Part shown: piece by piece, positions 6,766-8,338 of the stretch
Position numbering within the stretch: position 1 is the first letter of the stretch
Layout of the letters: each line of letters opens with the position of its first letter
Source of the DNA: Rhodocyclaceae bacterium UBA6160
GTDB lineage: Bacteria; Pseudomonadota; Gammaproteobacteria; Burkholderiales; Rhodocyclaceae
NCBI GenBank assembly: GCA_002422995.1
Contig: DIUK01000135.1
Location: 1 to 8,338, forward strand
DNA: 8,338 nucleotides
Direction: 5' to 3'
Made by a program: the position numbers and the translations under genes
The notes under the pieces: model-generated
What the model was told of the DNA's origin: nothing
Databases searched by the model: none
What the model saw: only the letters and a program-made list of their open reading frames with translations

Positions 6766-6771
6766 CTCCCC
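6766..6771 (-). promoter_or_regulatory. ribosome binding site of the 42-aa gene
   Basis: GGGGAG on the - strand, 7 nt before ATG 6758. It is the main evidence that the short frame is translated and it selects the first of the two nearby ATG codons. Confidence 0.6.
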
Positions 6772-6803
6772 GCATGTTGACTGAAAAAATTCTTCAAACA
6801 AAC

Positions 6804-7262
6804 TTACAGTGCCTCTTGAATGATATCCGCTAATAGCCGTTCAATCGCCTTGAAGGTTTTTCTCAATCCTGGATTCCGGGTAGCCGGCATTTTTCGATAG
6901 GCAAGGTAAACCGTTTTATCTCCGGGCAGCATATAGACCGAGATGCCATAGGGGCACAACACAATGGTATGCGGGTCAGTTGCCATCATTTGGCGTGAGA
7001 GCGTCGCATTGCAAAATTCAAATTGCTCGCCTTCAATAACCGGGTTCGAGGTTTCACCCATATCCTTGCCTGTTCTATCGAGCATGGCAGCTATCTTATT
7101 GGTGTGATTGATCTTGAGCCCCTTACCCTCGATCGCGCTCTGCAATAATGCGCGAACCTCTTCAAACCGACCTTGCGACTTGAATATCACGCTGGCTGAC
7201 TCAGCCGACTCTGCCGACAGTGACAGACAGCCCAACACCCCCAGAATGAGCCACTGTTTCAT
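6804..7262 (-). CDS. exported DUF302 family protein
   Basis: A 152-aa protein with an N-terminal export signal (MKQWLILGVLGCLSLSAESA) and one DUF302 domain. Features typical of the beta/gammaproteobacterial subgroup are visible: VRALLQSAIEGKGLKI (36-51), a segment around AAMLDRTGKDMGE (58-70), FEFCNATLSRQMMATDPHTI (81-100) and VLCPYGISVYMLPGDKTVYLAYRK (101-124). The family's biochemical role is not established; a periplasmic location is inferred. The signal region contains VLGC (9-12), a weak lipobox, so lipidation at Cys12 is possible, though the preceding hydrophobic stretch is short; cleavage after ESA near residue 20 or 23 is the alternative. The SAESAES stretch comes from a short 9-bp duplication. 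AGGGAG (7275-7270), 7 nt before ATG 7262, firmly supports the start. It lies downstream of bamD on the same strand, separated by 242 bp, and is followed by the 42-aa gene. Confidence 0.87.
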   Translation of the reverse strand: MKQWLILGVLGCLSLSAESAESASVIFKSQGRFEEVRALLQSAIEGKGLKINHTNKIAAMLDRTGKDMGETSNPVIEGEQFEFCNATLSRQMMATDPHTIVLCPYGISVYMLPGDKTVYLAYRKMPATRNPGLRKTFKAIERLLADIIQEAL

Positions 7263-7504
7263 TTTCTTTCTCCCTAAAGGCTCGATTATCCGTCAAGAGA
7301 CCCATTGCCAGGAAACGATAAAAACTCGGTGTTGGTGAGACGGCGCAGGGAATACATCACTAGTGAAATGGCGAAGGCTGTTATGGCACCACCTGGATCA
7401 AGAACATTTTGCGACCGGAAAATCTTGCTAAGAAAGCGCCCTGGAAAAACATCGCGAGCTACCAAAGCGCAATGACAGACTAGCAACAAATGCTGGCATC
7501 CGGC
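7263..7504. other. 242-bp stretch between bamD and the DUF302 gene, no convincing gene
   Basis: A - strand frame is open from about TTG 7489 to TAA 7286 (67 codons) and reads protein-like at its end (SLVMYSLRRLTNTEFLSFPG), but it has only a TTG start and no Shine-Dalgarno. On the + strand two other frames are also open over long parts; one reads WIKNILRPENLAKKAPW after two adjacent stop codons. Several plausible but broken frames on both strands suggest a decayed gene or leftover insertion, not an active one. Near the DUF302 end, GATAAT on the - strand (7290-7285) could be a -10 element, but no good -35 goes with it. I see no terminator for bamD here. Confidence 0.4.
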
Positions 7505-8329
7505 TTACCAGAGCTTCCACCATGGTTCGGTGCGATTCAGGCCGCGTTCGTAATACACACTTTTGGGGAAATTCTTGCGCATGACCCGTTCTGCATCATC
7601 GCGCAGATCATTCATGCCCATCAAGTCATACGCTTTGACCATGATGAATAGCGCTTCTTCGTTGGCGGGGGCATTGGGATAGGTTTTGATGGCGTTTTGC
7701 GCGCGGTTGATGGCCGCAACATAGGCGCCGCGCTTCATGTAATACCTGGCCACATGGACTTCGTGCGAAGCCAGTGCATTGACAAGGTAATTCATGCGCA
7801 GCGTGGCATCCGGCGTATAGCGGCTCTTGGGGTAACGCGTGACCAGGATTTTGAACGCATCAAAAGAATCTGCCGCGGCCCCAGGGTCACGCTCGGTGAG
7901 ATCCTGGTTGCTCAAGCGGCCCAGCAGGCCAAGGTCTTCATTGAAATTGGCGAGCCCTTTAAGGTAATACGCATAATCCACATTCGGGTGATTCGGGTGC
8001 AAACGAATAAAGCGATCACAAGCAGCTAGCGCCGAAGCGATTTCCTCTTTTTTGTAATACGCATAAGCGACTTCCAGCTGGGCTTGCTGGGCATAACGGC
8101 CATAGGGATAACGAGATTCGAGCTTCTCAAAATACTTGATACCAGCATCATAGCCACCCTCGCTGATGGCTTCTTTGGCAGCCGTGTAGAGTTTTTCCGC
8201 AGACCATTTGGCGGTTTCATCGATTTGATCCGGCAAAACGCCGCATCCCGTGAGTAAGGATACGAACAAGAATCCACCGATCAGGGCGGTTGAAGAGAGT
8301 GTTCGCCGGATTGCCGCTAAACTACGCAT
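7505..8329 (-). CDS. bamD: outer membrane assembly lipoprotein BamD
   Basis: BamD is the essential lipoprotein of the BAM complex that, with BamA, folds and inserts beta-barrel proteins into the outer membrane; it sits on the periplasmic face. The 274-aa protein has a lipoprotein signal (RRTLSSTALIGGFLFVSLLTGC) with a clear LTGC lipobox and lipidated Cys29. The TPR-like repeats follow: TAKWSAEKLYTAAKEAISEG, GIKYFEKLESRYPYGRYA, AQLEVAYAYYKKEEIASAL, CDRFIRLHPNHPNVDYAYYL and later FKILVTRYPKSRYTPDA and AINRAQNAIKTYPNAPANEEAL. The loop GLLGRLSNQDLTERDPGAA between the second and third repeat pairs is typical of BamD. The gene ends TEPWWKLW, a usual betaproteobacterial end, so it is complete. Only 9 bases lie upstream of ATG 8329 within the window and no Shine-Dalgarno is seen in them; the promoter is outside. 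I see no clear terminator after it. Confidence 0.96.
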   Translation of the reverse strand: MRSLAAIRRTLSSTALIGGFLFVSLLTGCGVLPDQIDETAKWSAEKLYTAAKEAISEGGYDAGIKYFEKLESRYPYGRYAQQAQLEVAYAYYKKEEIASALAACDRFIRLHPNHPNVDYAYYLKGLANFNEDLGLLGRLSNQDLTERDPGAAADSFDAFKILVTRYPKSRYTPDATLRMNYLVNALASHEVHVARYYMKRGAYVAAINRAQNAIKTYPNAPANEEALFIMVKAYDLMGMNDLRDDAERVMRKNFPKSVYYERGLNRTEPWWKLW

Positions 8330-8338
8330 GATGAGTGA

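Noticed and set aside
6511..6780. 89-codon + strand frame overlapping the rlmB end
   Set aside because: Its first part is the shifted frame of rlmB and the rest runs antisense to the better supported 42-aa gene; no ribosome binding site.
6782..6796. A/T-rich near-palindrome after the DUF302 stop as a terminator
   Set aside because: The stem is short, almost all A-T and contains mismatches; no GC-rich hairpin precedes the T-run.
7285..7313. Possible promoter for the DUF302 gene with a GATAAT -10 element on the - strand
   Set aside because: At 16-18 bp spacing the -35 position reads close to TCCTGG, a poor match; mentioned only as a hint in the gap entry.
7697..8029. 110-codon + strand frame
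   Set aside because: Lies entirely antisense within bamD and is explained by bamD codon use.

Overview
The window looks like a stretch of core chromosome from a Gram-negative proteobacterium, most likely a betaproteobacterium. The support is the outer-membrane lipoprotein BamD, the purN gene followed directly by a DUF3108 protein, and an RsmB/NOP-type methyltransferase with a low-complexity basic tail. A Nitrosomonadales/Methylophilaceae-like host is my guess from protein flavour and moderate GC content; no marker in the window proves it. I see no rRNA, tRNA, CRISPR array, insertion sequence or phage gene.

Left part, all on the + strand: the 3' end of a conserved protein of unknown function (1-426); purN (458-1102), a purine biosynthesis formyltransferase; a membrane-anchored or exported DUF3108 protein with a TonB-like proline-rich linker (1249-2391); and an RsmB/NOP-family RNA m5C methyltransferase (2514-4019). 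The gap before the methyltransferase holds four perfect copies of a 14-bp pyrimidine-rich tandem repeat that ends 15 bp before the start codon.

Middle, + strand: a tightly packed run. The methyltransferase is followed 4 bp later by a secreted single-HKD phospholipase D-like nuclease (4024-4599). That gene overlaps a MscS-type mechanosensitive channel by 11 bp (4589-5872), which overlaps the 23S rRNA methyltransferase gene rlmB by 8 bp (5865-6614). Two rRNA-type methyltransferases therefore bracket a secreted nuclease and a stress-release channel in what is probably one transcript.

Right part, all on the - strand and convergent with rlmB: bamD (8329-7505), then a 242-bp stretch with no convincing gene, then a secreted DUF302 protein (7262-6804). 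After it comes a previously easy-to-miss 42-codon gene (6758-6630) with a strong Shine-Dalgarno sequence and an N-terminal hydrophobic segment. The small gene and rlmB converge with only 15 bp between their stop codons.

The most useful leads are the 14-bp repeat tract, which could tune expression of the methyltransferase operon; the 42-aa membrane or exported protein; and the unexplained, possibly decayed, sequence between bamD and the DUF302 gene.
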